Of a stretch of 16,798 bases of DNA, positions 8,706-15,751 are shown piece after piece. Numbering within the stretch: the stretch's first letter is position 1; each line of letters opens with the position of its first letter. The position numbers and the translations under genes are program-made. The notes under the pieces are model-generated. The model was not told where the DNA came from. It worked only from the letters and a program-made list of their open reading frames with translations, and did no database searches. Origin of the DNA: Opitutales bacterium (GTDB lineage Bacteria; Verrucomicrobiota; Verrucomicrobiia; Opitutales; UBA2987); the NCBI GenBank assembly GCA_021772555.1, contig JAJFLT010000425.1, positions 1-16,798 on the forward strand, written 5' to 3'.

Positions 8706-9302
8706 GTGAAACGATTGATTATAGGCATAACCGGCGCCAGCGGCGTTATCTACGGCATTCGCATGCTTGAAATATTGCGGCAATTGCCGGATGTGCGAAC
8801 TCACCTTATTTTGAGCAATGCAGGGAAGCGCACTGTGCTTCTGGAGACGGATTTCTCCATCGCCGATGTCGAGAAACTGGCCGACGAAGTGAGTTCCCTT
8901 GGGGACATCGCCACCAATATTTGCTCGGGCTCTTTTAAGACCGATGGCATGGTGGTGGCCCCTTGTTCGATTCATTCTCTTTCCGGAATCGCTCACTCCG
9001 TGTGCGATAACCTGATACTCAGGGCCGCCGACGTAGTTTTGAAAGACAGGCGGAGACTGCTCCTGTTAGTGCGCGAAACACCTTTGCACCGAGGTCATAT
9101 TGAACTCATGGATCGCGCCGCCAAATTGGGAGCCATCATCATGCCACCGGTTCCCGCCTTTTACCACCGCCCGGAGAAGTTGGCCGACATCATCGACCAA
9201 ACGGTCAACCGCGTCCTCGACCTGATGGATATCGAATTGGATGAGGATTTGTTTGAGCGTTGGCAAGGCCCCGGCTCCGAGCAGCCTGATAACACGAAAT
9301 AA
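8706..9302 (+). CDS. ubiX: UbiX-family flavin prenyltransferase
   Basis: A 198-residue flavoprotein that attaches a dimethylallyl unit to FMN, making the prenylated FMN cofactor that UbiD enzymes need. Visible motifs are GITGASGVIYGIRMLE at the N-terminus (FMN-binding loop), VAPCSIHSLSGIAHSVCDNLI in the middle and RETPLHRGHIELM, the conserved prenyl-phosphate/flavin-binding segment. Length is normal. The start is a GTG at 8706 with a weak upstream site, 77 bp after the ATPase gene, the longest gap in this operon. A promoter there cannot be excluded, although I see no convincing one. It lies 13 bp before its client decarboxylase gene. It could serve other UbiD proteins in the cell as well. Confidence 0.94.
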   Translation: MKRLIIGITGASGVIYGIRMLEILRQLPDVRTHLILSNAGKRTVLLETDFSIADVEKLADEVSSLGDIATNICSGSFKTDGMVVAPCSIHSLSGIAHSVCDNLILRAADVVLKDRRRLLLLVRETPLHRGHIELMDRAAKLGAIIMPPVPAFYHRPEKLADIIDQTVNRVLDLMDIELDEDLFERWQGPGSEQPDNTK

Positions 9303-9315
9303 ATAAGGAAGATTT

Positions 9316-10668
9316 ATGGCATCACTGAGAACTTTTCTCGAATCTCTGACGGAAGAGGAGACACTTCGTTTTGAAGAGCCCCTCGAACTGGATTATACGC
9401 CGACCGCGCTGGCTCTTGAATTGGAAAAAGAGCAGAAATTTCCCTTGCTCTGGTTTGAGAAACCCAACGGTTTCGACATGCCGGTGGTGGCCAATATTTT
9501 TGCCGACAGAGACCGCATCGCCCATATCGCGGGAGCACCCGATGCGGCCGGGTTCAACGAAACATGGTTACAGGCGGAAAGCCAACCCATTCCACCTCGC
9601 CTTGTCGAATCCGGCCCGGTTCAGGAAGTAATCTTTACCGGTGAAGAAGTGGATGTGCAGACACTCCCCATCAGCCGCCATTTTCAGGCCGATGCCGGGC
9701 GCTATATAGGCTCCGGCATATTGATCTGCAAAGACCCCGACACGGGCGTGCGCAACCTCAGTTATCAGCGTTTGCAATTGAAGGGTAAAGACCGCTTTGG
9801 GGCCAGCCTGCACTCCCGTGGCCATATCTGGGACCACTTGATTCGCTCGCGAAAAAAGGGCAAAAATCTTGAGGTGGCGGTGGTCATCGGGGCGCATCCG
9901 GCCATTTACCTCGCCGCCGCCGCCAAGGTGGCCATGGAGGTGGACGAGCTGGACATCGCGGGCGGGCTTTTGGGTAAACCGGTCGATCTGGTAAAATGCC
10001 GCACCATCGACATCGAAGTTCCGGCCGAGGCGGAGATCGTTATAGAGGGCGAATTACTGGCCGATGAGAGTGAGGAGGAGGGACCCTACGGCGAGTACAC
10101 CGGCTACTCCACCTACCGTTCGACCCGTAACGTATTCGTTGTCAAGGCGGTCACCCGGCGGGAGAAACCGATTTATCTGGACATCATTCCGGGCAATTCG
10201 AGCGAGCATCTTTTACTCGGACGCTGCGCCAAGGAAGCGCATGTATTCGAGCGCTTGAGGGAGGTCGTCCCCGATGTTAAAGCCATCAATTATCCCAAAT
10301 CGGGAACCCATTTTCACGCCTACATTTCGCTCCAGAAAAGGGCCGAGGGACAGGCCCGGCACGCCATCATGCTTCTGTTCGGGTTGGATTCATACCTGAA
10401 ACTGGTCATCGCCGTCGACGAGGACATCGATATCTACAACGAGGAAGATATCCTCTGGGCCGTGGCCACGCGATTTCAGGCCGACAGCGATTTATTCGTC
10501 GTGCCCAAAGTGTTTTGTAATCGCCTCGACCCTTCAGCCGTCGATGGCATGTCAGCCAAGTTGGGCATAGATGCGACGCTGCCGCCAGATTTCGAGGCGG
10601 AGCGGATTGCACTGCCCCCCGAGGCATTGGAGAGAGCCCGCTCGGCTCTGGCGAAATTGCGGGCTTAG
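9316..10668 (+). CDS. UbiD-family prenylated-FMN-dependent (de)carboxylase
   Basis: A 450-residue UbiD-type enzyme that reversibly removes CO2 from an aromatic, heteroaromatic or alpha,beta-unsaturated acid. The catalytic triad is visible: Arg152 in NLSYQRLQ, and Glu255 and Glu260 in EGPYGEYTGY. The cofactor/metal segments (RNLSY, HPAIYLAAAA, and PIYLDIIPGN near 280) are in the expected order. AGGAAG at 9306-9311 lies 4 bases before the ATG. Its direct partnership with ubiX and its place after a nucleoside-type importer and amidohydrolases argue for a catabolic heterocycle acid rather than ubiquinone biosynthesis. The substrate is not deducible. It is the last gene of the + operon; the opposing gene ends 2 bp away and no terminator hairpin is visible. 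Confidence 0.94.
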   Translation: MASLRTFLESLTEEETLRFEEPLELDYTPTALALELEKEQKFPLLWFEKPNGFDMPVVANIFADRDRIAHIAGAPDAAGFNETWLQAESQPIPPRLVESGPVQEVIFTGEEVDVQTLPISRHFQADAGRYIGSGILICKDPDTGVRNLSYQRLQLKGKDRFGASLHSRGHIWDHLIRSRKKGKNLEVAVVIGAHPAIYLAAAAKVAMEVDELDIAGGLLGKPVDLVKCRTIDIEVPAEAEIVIEGELLADESEEEGPYGEYTGYSTYRSTRNVFVVKAVTRREKPIYLDIIPGNSSEHLLLGRCAKEAHVFERLREVVPDVKAINYPKSGTHFHAYISLQKRAEGQARHAIMLLFGLDSYLKLVIAVDEDIDIYNEEDILWAVATRFQADSDLFVVPKVFCNRLDPSAVDGMSAKLGIDATLPPDFEAERIALPPEALERARSALAKLRA

Positions 10669-10670
10669 CC

Positions 10671-11618
10671 TTAGGGTACGATTCGAGTGCCGGTTTCTCC
10701 GTTCAAAGCGCGTTCCAGATTTTCCGGATCGGTGATGATGGCCTCTTCGCCGCCCCCTTCCAGAAAATTTATGGCCGCTTCAATTTTCGGGGCCATGCTA
10801 CCGCCGGCAAAGTGAATCCCCTCCTCCAGGTGCTGTCTGGCTTCGGCCACCGTCAAATGGTCCAGCCATTGCTGGTTTGGTTTGCCGAAATGCAAGGCCA
10901 CTTTTTCCACCGCGGTGCTGATAATGAATAGGCCCGCTCCTATCTCGTTGGCCAAAAGAGAGCTGGCGTGATCTTTATCGATGACCGCGGGGATTCCCTT
11001 TAATTCTCCCTCTTCATCGACCACCACGGGGATTCCGCCGCCGCCGGCGGCGATGACCGCAAACCCGTTGTTGAGGAGACTCTTGATCGCATCCACTTCC
11101 ACGATCCTGAAGGGCAGGGGAGAGGCCACCACCCGCCGCCACCCGCGACCGGCGTCTTCCACCACATTCCAGCCATCCAGGACGCGATGACGCTCCGCGT
11201 TCTCCCTGTCCATGAAAGAACCTATGGGCTTGGTCGGATTGAGTAATCCGGGATCCTCCGGTGAGATTTCCACTTGAGTCACAACCGTAACGGCGGTTTT
11301 TGCCATGCCGTATTTCTTGAATTCGTTGTAAAGGTTCTGCTGTAAAGCGTAGCCGATGGCTCCCTGGCTGTTGGCCCCGCACACCTCCAATGGCACCTGG
11401 TGCAGTTCATCCTTGGCGATTTCTGAACGGCGCAGCATGAATCCGACCTGGGGGCCGTTGCCGTGGCTGATTACCACCTTCCACCCATCCTTGATCATGG
11501 TGACAATATGGTGGCAGGTTTCCTTTGCCGCCACATATTGATCCCTTACCGTTTGGTGATACTTGTCTTTGATCAGGGAATTTCCGCCAATGGCCACAAC
11601 TGCGGTTTTATTTTTCAT
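10671..11618 (-). CDS. arcC: Carbamate kinase
   Basis: A 315-residue amino-acid-kinase-fold enzyme that, in catabolism, makes ATP and carbamate from carbamoyl phosphate and ADP. Motifs in order are AIGGNSLI (N-terminal phosphate loop), SHGNGPQVG, AAGGGGIPVV, DKDHASSLLA (nucleotide site) and GSMAPKIEAAINFL near the C-terminus. Length and motif spacing match ArcC/YqeA-type carbamate kinases. It lies 117 bp downstream of the carbamoyltransferase on the same strand, the classical pairing of catabolic carbamoyltransferases with this kinase. No arginine deiminase is present, so an arginine-deiminase role is not supported locally. The symbol refers to the family, not to that pathway. Confidence 0.95.
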   Translation of the reverse strand: MKNKTAVVAIGGNSLIKDKYHQTVRDQYVAAKETCHHIVTMIKDGWKVVISHGNGPQVGFMLRRSEIAKDELHQVPLEVCGANSQGAIGYALQQNLYNEFKKYGMAKTAVTVVTQVEISPEDPGLLNPTKPIGSFMDRENAERHRVLDGWNVVEDAGRGWRRVVASPLPFRIVEVDAIKSLLNNGFAVIAAGGGGIPVVVDEEGELKGIPAVIDKDHASSLLANEIGAGLFIISTAVEKVALHFGKPNQQWLDHLTVAEARQHLEEGIHFAGGSMAPKIEAAINFLEGGGEEAIITDPENLERALNGETGTRIVP

Positions 11619-11677
11619 GGTTCAATTTCTCGCCAAATTAGTTAATTGAGTCGCTTCTTACAGGGACAGCAAAACCT

Positions 11678-11699
11678 GTTGGCGGCGTTTCACGCCAAC
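11678..11699 (-). repeat. Intercistronic hairpin between carbamoyltransferase and carbamate kinase
   Basis: A 7-bp perfect inverted repeat (GTTGGCG/CGCCAAC) with an 8-base loop lies in the 117-bp gap. On the minus strand it is followed by AGG and only four Ts, so it is a poor terminator. It could attenuate or stabilise the mRNA between the two genes; that role is inference. Confidence 0.45.
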
Positions 11700-11735
11700 C
11701 TTCCGGATAGCCCTGTTGAAAGAAGTTCTTTTGCT

Positions 11736-12713
11736 CTAATTCATGGTCAACGCCATCACCGCTTTCTGGGCATGGAGGCGGTTCTCGGCCTGATCGAAGA
11801 CCACGGATTGCGGACCGTCGATAACGCCATCGGTAACTTCGATTCCGCGGTCGGCGGGAAGCGGGTGCATATATATGGCGTCCTCTTTAGCCATCGCCAT
11901 GCGCCGCTCGTCCGTGATCCAATCCTTGTATTTGTCTATGATGGCGGCGCCCTCCTGGTCGTCGGTAGTGGTATTCATGGCGCCCCAGCTTTTCGCATAA
12001 ACGACATCGGCGTCCTTAATGCCGGCCTCGAAATCGTCCATGATTTCGAAACTGCCGTGATGCTTGCGGGCGTTTTCCGCGGCTTGTTCGACGATGTGAG
12101 GCATGAGTGAAAATTCTGGAGGATGCACCAGCCGCACGTTCATACCGTAGCGGGTCATGAGCAGGATGAGGCTCTGGGAAACGCTCATCGGTTTTTGGTA
12201 GCTGGCCGCATAAGCCCAACTGACGCTGATGGTTTTGCCTCTGAGATCGCCCTTTTTTTCCTTGATGGTCAAAAGGTCGGCCAGGATTTGAAAAGGATGG
12301 TAGGTCTCGCATTGCATGTTGAGGACGGGTGACCGGCTGGCCTCGGCCACCCAGCGCAGGTATTGCGTGCCAACGCCCCAGTCACAATGGCGAATGGCGA
12401 TGCCGTCATTGTATCGTCCCAGGATTTCGCCGATTTCCTTGGCCGTGTCTCCGTGCGAGATTTGGGTGGATTCATGGGCCAGGAACATACCGTGCCCGCC
12501 CAGTTGGGCCATCCCCGCTTCGAAGGAAGAGCGCGTCCTGGTGCTTGAAAAAAAGAACAGCATGGCCAGCACTTTATCCCGCAAATAGGCATGGGGAAGT
12601 CCTAGGGCTCTTTTCCTTTTCAGGTCCAGGGCCACATCCATGACGGTATCGATTTCTTCTCTTGTCCATTCTTGGGTCGTGATCATGTCACGGCCGCGTA
12701 GATTCGTCTGCAT
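11736..12713 (-). CDS. Knotted-type carbamoyltransferase (AOTCase/YgeW-like), substrate unknown
   Basis: A 325-residue aspartate/ornithine carbamoyltransferase superfamily member. The carbamoyl-phosphate motif SSTRTR is at 56-61. The second motif is HPFQ (139-142) rather than the HPCQ of ornithine or HPTQ of aspartate enzymes. The C-terminal motif is HPLP (283-286) rather than the ornithine HCLP. SWAYAASYQKPMSV, DVVYAKSWGA (236-245) and DQAENRLHAQKA resemble the trefoil-knotted group of acetylornithine carbamoyltransferase and E. coli YgeW, a catabolic enzyme. The gene is followed by carbamate kinase, which supports phosphorolysis of a ureido compound to give carbamoyl phosphate. The ATG at 12713 is preferred over Met10 because GAGAGGA lies about 12 bases upstream, though that spacing is long. 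An anabolic arginine role is not excluded but no arg genes are near. Confidence 0.9.
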   Translation of the reverse strand: MQTNLRGRDMITTQEWTREEIDTVMDVALDLKRKRALGLPHAYLRDKVLAMLFFFSSTRTRSSFEAGMAQLGGHGMFLAHESTQISHGDTAKEIGEILGRYNDGIAIRHCDWGVGTQYLRWVAEASRSPVLNMQCETYHPFQILADLLTIKEKKGDLRGKTISVSWAYAASYQKPMSVSQSLILLMTRYGMNVRLVHPPEFSLMPHIVEQAAENARKHHGSFEIMDDFEAGIKDADVVYAKSWGAMNTTTDDQEGAAIIDKYKDWITDERRMAMAKEDAIYMHPLPADRGIEVTDGVIDGPQSVVFDQAENRLHAQKAVMALTMN

Positions 12714-12726
12714 TAGTTACTATTTT

Positions 12727-12735
12727 CCTCTCTGG
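12727..12735 (-). promoter_or_regulatory. CCAGAGAGG: ribosome binding site with a PyrR-box-like core
   Basis: Reading the minus strand, CCAGAGAGG lies 13 bases before the carbamoyltransferase ATG and supplies its Shine-Dalgarno-like purines. It also equals the conserved core of the RNA loop bound by PyrR (consensus ARUCCNGNGAGGYU). The flanking stem positions do not match or pair well, so regulation by PyrR is only a possibility. Confidence 0.25.
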
Positions 12736-12763
12736 TTAATTTATTTGTTAAAAAAATTTTCAT

Positions 12764-12779
12764 GCCGCAGGCCTGCGGC
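12764..12779. repeat. 16-bp perfect GC-rich palindrome
   Basis: GCCGCAGGCCTGCGGC is fully self-complementary and stands out in an AT-rich spacer. On the minus strand it can form a 6-bp stem with a GGCC loop, followed by ATGAAAA and then seven Ts, which is too distant for a standard terminator. It may be a protein-binding site or a REP-like unit. Confidence 0.5.
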
Positions 12780-12903
12780 GCAATGCCGACACCTGGTAAG
12801 CCTAACTCTGTCTGGCATCGATTGCCAAAGGAAGTCAACCAACATTTTTTGAAATAGTTGGAATATGCTGCCAATCAAAGATTTGAGAAATATATGCTCA
12901 ACC

Positions 12904-12924
12904 GGAACCCAATAATGGGATTCC
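12904..12924. repeat. Imperfect hairpin downstream of pyrC
   Basis: GGAA-CCCA and TGGG-TTCC pair as 8 bp with a single bulged A around a 4-base ATAA loop. It follows the putative pyrC terminator and lacks a T-run on the minus strand. It may protect the 3' end of the pyrRBC transcript. Confidence 0.4.
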
Positions 12925-12930
12925 TGCAGT

Positions 12931-12955
12931 TAAAAAAGCAAGCTGGCCTCAGCTC
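12931..12955 (-). terminator. Probable intrinsic terminator of pyrRBC
   Basis: On the minus strand the pyrC stop codon is part of a stem AGCTG/CAGCT (5 bp plus a G-U pair) with a 4-base loop. It is followed by TGC and six Ts at 12937-12932. The geometry fits a short rho-independent terminator. The stem is modest, so read-through to the carbamoyltransferase gene is plausible. Confidence 0.5.
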
Positions 12956-14250
12956 ACCGCGGGAACTGATGCGCCGTTCCAGACCACCTTGCCGCCAACA
13001 ATGGTTTGGACTGTCTTGCCGCGGAGTTTTTGACCATTCCAGGGGGAATTGGAGGAGCGGCTCTGGTATTTCTCAGGATCAGCCGTCCACTCCAGATCCG
13101 GGTCGAACAGGGTAATGTCGGCATCGGCCCCGTGGCTCAAAGTTCCTTTATCGAGTTTCAGTATATCCGCCGGTTTGCAGGTGAGCAGTGAAATGAGAAA
13201 GGGAAGTTCGCAGTGGCCTCCCCCGACAAGAGTCTGCAGGCAAACGGCCAAGGCCGTTTCCAGACCGATGATGCCGAATGGCGCGTAGTCGAACTCCCGG
13301 TCTTTTTCGTAGTCGGTGTGCGGGGCGTGGTCGGTGGCAATGCAGTCCAGCGTGCCGTCGAGCAGTCCGTTGATGAGCGCCAGGCGATCCTCCTCCGTGC
13401 GGAGTGGTGGATTCATTTTAAAATTCCCATCGTATGTGTGGATGCATTCATCCGTCAGCGATAGGTGATGAGGGCTGGCCTCCGCCGTTATACGGGTTCC
13501 CCGTTGTTTGGCCCGCCTGATGATATCGACCGCATAGGCCGAGGTGATGTGTTGCAAGTGAATATGCGCCCCACTGTAGGAGGATAAAATGACGTTGCGC
13601 GAAACGATGATGTCTTCGGCCGAATTGGGCCAGCCGCGAAGGCCGAAACGGATCGAGTTGGCGCCCTCGTTCATGGCCGCGTCTTCTGTCAGGGACATAT
13701 CCTGGCAGTGATCCATAACACAAAGGTCGAACATGCCAGCGTACTCAACCGCGCGCCGCATGATTTCCGTATTTTGCACACAATCTCCGTCGTCCGTAAT
13801 GGCGATAACCCCGGCCCGTTTGAGTGAACCGGTGGGGGCCAGTCGCTTGCCTTCGCGCCCCACCGTAATACAACCCGTCGGATAGACGTTGACCACTGCC
13901 TGGCGCGAGATGGCGTCCTTGATGTACTGGATGGTCCCGGCATTGTCCGCCGGTGGCGTGGTGTTCGGCATGCAGACGATAGTGGTAAATCCACCCGCCG
14001 CGGCGGCCCGTGTGCCGGTTGCGATGTTTTCTTTATGGGTTTGGCCGGGGTCACGCAAGTGCACGTGGATATCGACAAAACCGGGGCAGACGATCAGACC
14101 GTCAGCCTCGATCCGCTCGGCGGCGTTTTTCTCGTCCTCCGTCAGTTCGGCCACAATTTTACCGTCAACGGCAAATACATCGCCCGTATCATCCCTCTTG
14201 TTTGCTGGATCGATGACCCGCCCGCCGCTTATCCAAAGGATATCGCTCAT
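12949..14250 (-). CDS. pyrC: Dihydroorotase, type I
   Basis: A 433-residue dihydroorotase that cyclises carbamoyl aspartate to dihydroorotate in pyrimidine synthesis. Zinc-site motifs are DIHVHLRDPG (His62, His64), ITDDGD (bridging Asp), MDHCQD, HLQHIT and the catalytic Asp in IATDHAPHT; MPNTTPP and KMNPPLR are typical substrate-contact segments. The C-terminal SRSSNSPWNGQKLRGK matches the family. Two starts are possible: ATG at 14250, or an in-frame TTG at 14259 that overlaps the pyrB stop by 4 bp. The AGGAGG at 14269-14264 is 13 and 4 bases away respectively, so neither is ideal; I give the ATG. A hydantoinase or dihydropyrimidinase is less likely because of these dihydroorotase-specific motifs and the pyrB/pyrR context. 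Confidence 0.94.
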   Translation of the reverse strand: MSDILWISGGRVIDPANKRDDTGDVFAVDGKIVAELTEDEKNAAERIEADGLIVCPGFVDIHVHLRDPGQTHKENIATGTRAAAAGGFTTIVCMPNTTPPADNAGTIQYIKDAISRQAVVNVYPTGCITVGREGKRLAPTGSLKRAGVIAITDDGDCVQNTEIMRRAVEYAGMFDLCVMDHCQDMSLTEDAAMNEGANSIRFGLRGWPNSAEDIIVSRNVILSSYSGAHIHLQHITSAYAVDIIRRAKQRGTRITAEASPHHLSLTDECIHTYDGNFKMNPPLRTEEDRLALINGLLDGTLDCIATDHAPHTDYEKDREFDYAPFGIIGLETALAVCLQTLVGGGHCELPFLISLLTCKPADILKLDKGTLSHGADADITLFDPDLEWTADPEKYQSRSSNSPWNGQKLRGKTVQTIVGGKVVWNGASVPAVS

Positions 14251-14255
14251 TTTGC

Positions 14256-15218
14256 TCAAATTACCTCCTCATTGGTTTCCGGATTTACCGCGCTGGCGCA
14301 AAGGTAAAGCACCGCCATGCGGCAAACGATTCCGTTGGTGACCTGTTCGAGGATGACGGAATTTTCCGAATCGGCTAATTTAGAATCAATTTCCACCCCC
14401 CGGTTGATCGGTCCCGGGTGCATGATGATGGTTCCGGGTTTCAGCCAGGATGCCCTCATTTCATTGAGACCGAACATGCTCGTATATTCCCCCAAGGACG
14501 GGAAATGGGTTGAGGTTTGCCGTTCGTGTTGGATACGCAAGAGCATGAGCGCATCCGTATCGACGAGTGCGCTTTTTAAGTCGTGGGAGACTTCTACGCC
14601 CATGGAACTGAAATATTCGGGTACCAATGTGGCCGGCCCTACCAGCGTTACTTTGGCCCCCAGTTTTTGTAGTGCCCAAATATTGGAGCGGGCCACCCGG
14701 CTGAACAGGATGTCTCCCAGAATGGTAACCTTTTTACCCGTGAAATCGCTTCCCCAGCGTTCCCGCAGGGTAAAGCAGTCCAGCAGGGCTTGTGTGGGGT
14801 GAGCGTGAGCCCCATCCCCTGCATTGATAACCGGAATGTCGACAATTTTGCTCAAATAAAGGGCGGAACCGGCAGCGGAGTGCCGCACGACCAGCAGGTC
14901 GGCGTTCAGGGCGACGATGTTGCGGGCCGTATCCCGCAGTGTTTCGCCTTTGACCAGACTGCTCGCCGAGGCCGCAATGAAGATGGTGTCGGCGCTCAAC
15001 CGGGAGGCGGCAATCTCAAAGGAAACCCGTGTCCTGGTGCTCGGTTCCATGAACAGATTGACCAGTGTTTTCCCTCTTAACGAGGGTAGTTTTTTCTGGG
15101 ATCTGTCGAGCGTTTGCTTGAAAGAGGAGGCCAGTTTGAAAATAATTTCCAACTCCTCCTTGGAGAGGTATTCAATGGAAATAAAGTCCTTATGGGCCCA
15201 GGTGCTGTTTGCAGTCAT
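14256..15218 (-). CDS. pyrB: Aspartate carbamoyltransferase catalytic subunit
   Basis: A 320-residue enzyme that joins carbamoyl phosphate and aspartate, the first committed step of pyrimidine synthesis. Motifs are MEPSTRTR (57-64), Lys90 in VKGET, HAHPTQALLD (138-147) and HPGPINRGVEI (267-277), all typical of PyrR-associated ATCases. Length is normal. The ATG overlaps the pyrR stop as ATGA, so translation is probably coupled. No pyrI regulatory-subunit gene is present. It differs clearly from the carbamoyltransferase at 11736-12713, which carries HPFQ and HPLP, so the window holds two functionally distinct members of one superfamily that share carbamoyl phosphate. Confidence 0.96.
   Translation of the reverse strand: MTANSTWAHKDFISIEYLSKEELEIIFKLASSFKQTLDRSQKKLPSLRGKTLVNLFMEPSTRTRVSFEIAASRLSADTIFIAASASSLVKGETLRDTARNIVALNADLLVVRHSAAGSALYLSKIVDIPVINAGDGAHAHPTQALLDCFTLRERWGSDFTGKKVTILGDILFSRVARSNIWALQKLGAKVTLVGPATLVPEYFSSMGVEVSHDLKSALVDTDALMLLRIQHERQTSTHFPSLGEYTSMFGLNEMRASWLKPGTIIMHPGPINRGVEIDSKLADSENSVILEQVTNGIVCRMAVLYLCASAVNPETNEEVI
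14264..14269 (-). promoter_or_regulatory. Shine-Dalgarno AGGAGG for pyrC
   Basis: Perfect AGGAGG on the minus strand inside the 3' end of pyrB. It leaves 4 bases to a TTG (14259) and 13 to an ATG (14250), and so leaves the pyrC start unresolved. Confidence 0.7.
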
Positions 15219-15751
15219 GCTCCGTAAATCGTTAAAATATTTTCACCATCCTCTTCGGCATCCATGGAAAGAACCACTTTTTGGTCGGGCGTCGTCTCCT
15301 CTGTAAATCCAATATAGTCGGGCTGGATCGGGAGCCTCCGATTGCCGCGATCGCAAAGGATCGCCAATTCGACCAGGGCGGGGCGTCCCTGGTCGAAGAT
15401 TTCATTGAGCGCGGCCCGCACCGTGCGACCGGTAAAAAGCACGTCATCGACCAGGATAACCGTGGCCGCTTCGATATCGAAGGGCAGTTCCGTGCGCTGG
15501 GTGGGCTTGGGAATCGGCTTGCGCCCGATGTCATCGCGATGGAAGGCAACGTTGACCGTTCCATGAGGAATGGAGCGATTCATTGTTGCGGACAGCCCTT
15601 GCGCGATGCGATGGCCGAGGGCGATTCCCCCATCCGCAATACTGGCAATGATCAGCTTCGCGGTCTCCTTGTGGCATTCGGAGATGGCTTGGACGAGGCC
15701 TTTGACAGCCCCTTGAATTTCCACGCTCTCGATCCGCTTTAATTCCTTCAT
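15215..15751 (-). CDS. pyrR: PyrR bifunctional pyr regulator / uracil phosphoribosyltransferase
   Basis: A 178-residue phosphoribosyltransferase-fold protein that senses UMP/PRPP and, in many bacteria, binds pyr mRNA; many members also convert uracil to UMP. The PRPP loop VILVDDVLFTGRT is at 98-110. DRGNRRLPIQPDYIG (134-148) and FHRDD (70-74) are typical PyrR segments. It is the first gene of the pyrR-pyrB-pyrC set and overlaps pyrB by 4 bp. The roughly 100-base leader before its ATG has no antiterminator/terminator pair that I can see, so Bacillus-type attenuation is not evident. Control could be translational, or PyrR may act mainly as an enzyme here. Confidence 0.95.
   Translation of the reverse strand: MKELKRIESVEIQGAVKGLVQAISECHKETAKLIIASIADGGIALGHRIAQGLSATMNRSIPHGTVNVAFHRDDIGRKPIPKPTQRTELPFDIEAATVILVDDVLFTGRTVRAALNEIFDQGRPALVELAILCDRGNRRLPIQPDYIGFTEETTPDQKVVLSMDAEEDGENILTIYGA

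Noticed and set aside
11736..12713. Plain ornithine carbamoyltransferase of arginine synthesis or the arginine deiminase pathway
   Set aside because: The HPCQ and HCLP motifs are replaced, the sequence resembles the knotted AOTCase/YgeW group, and neither arginine synthesis genes nor arginine deiminase are nearby.
12949..14250. Reading the dihydroorotase gene as a hydantoinase or dihydropyrimidinase of the catabolic pathway
   Set aside because: The DIHVHLRDPG, MPNTTPP and IATDHAPHT motifs and the tight linkage to pyrB and pyrR favour dihydroorotase.
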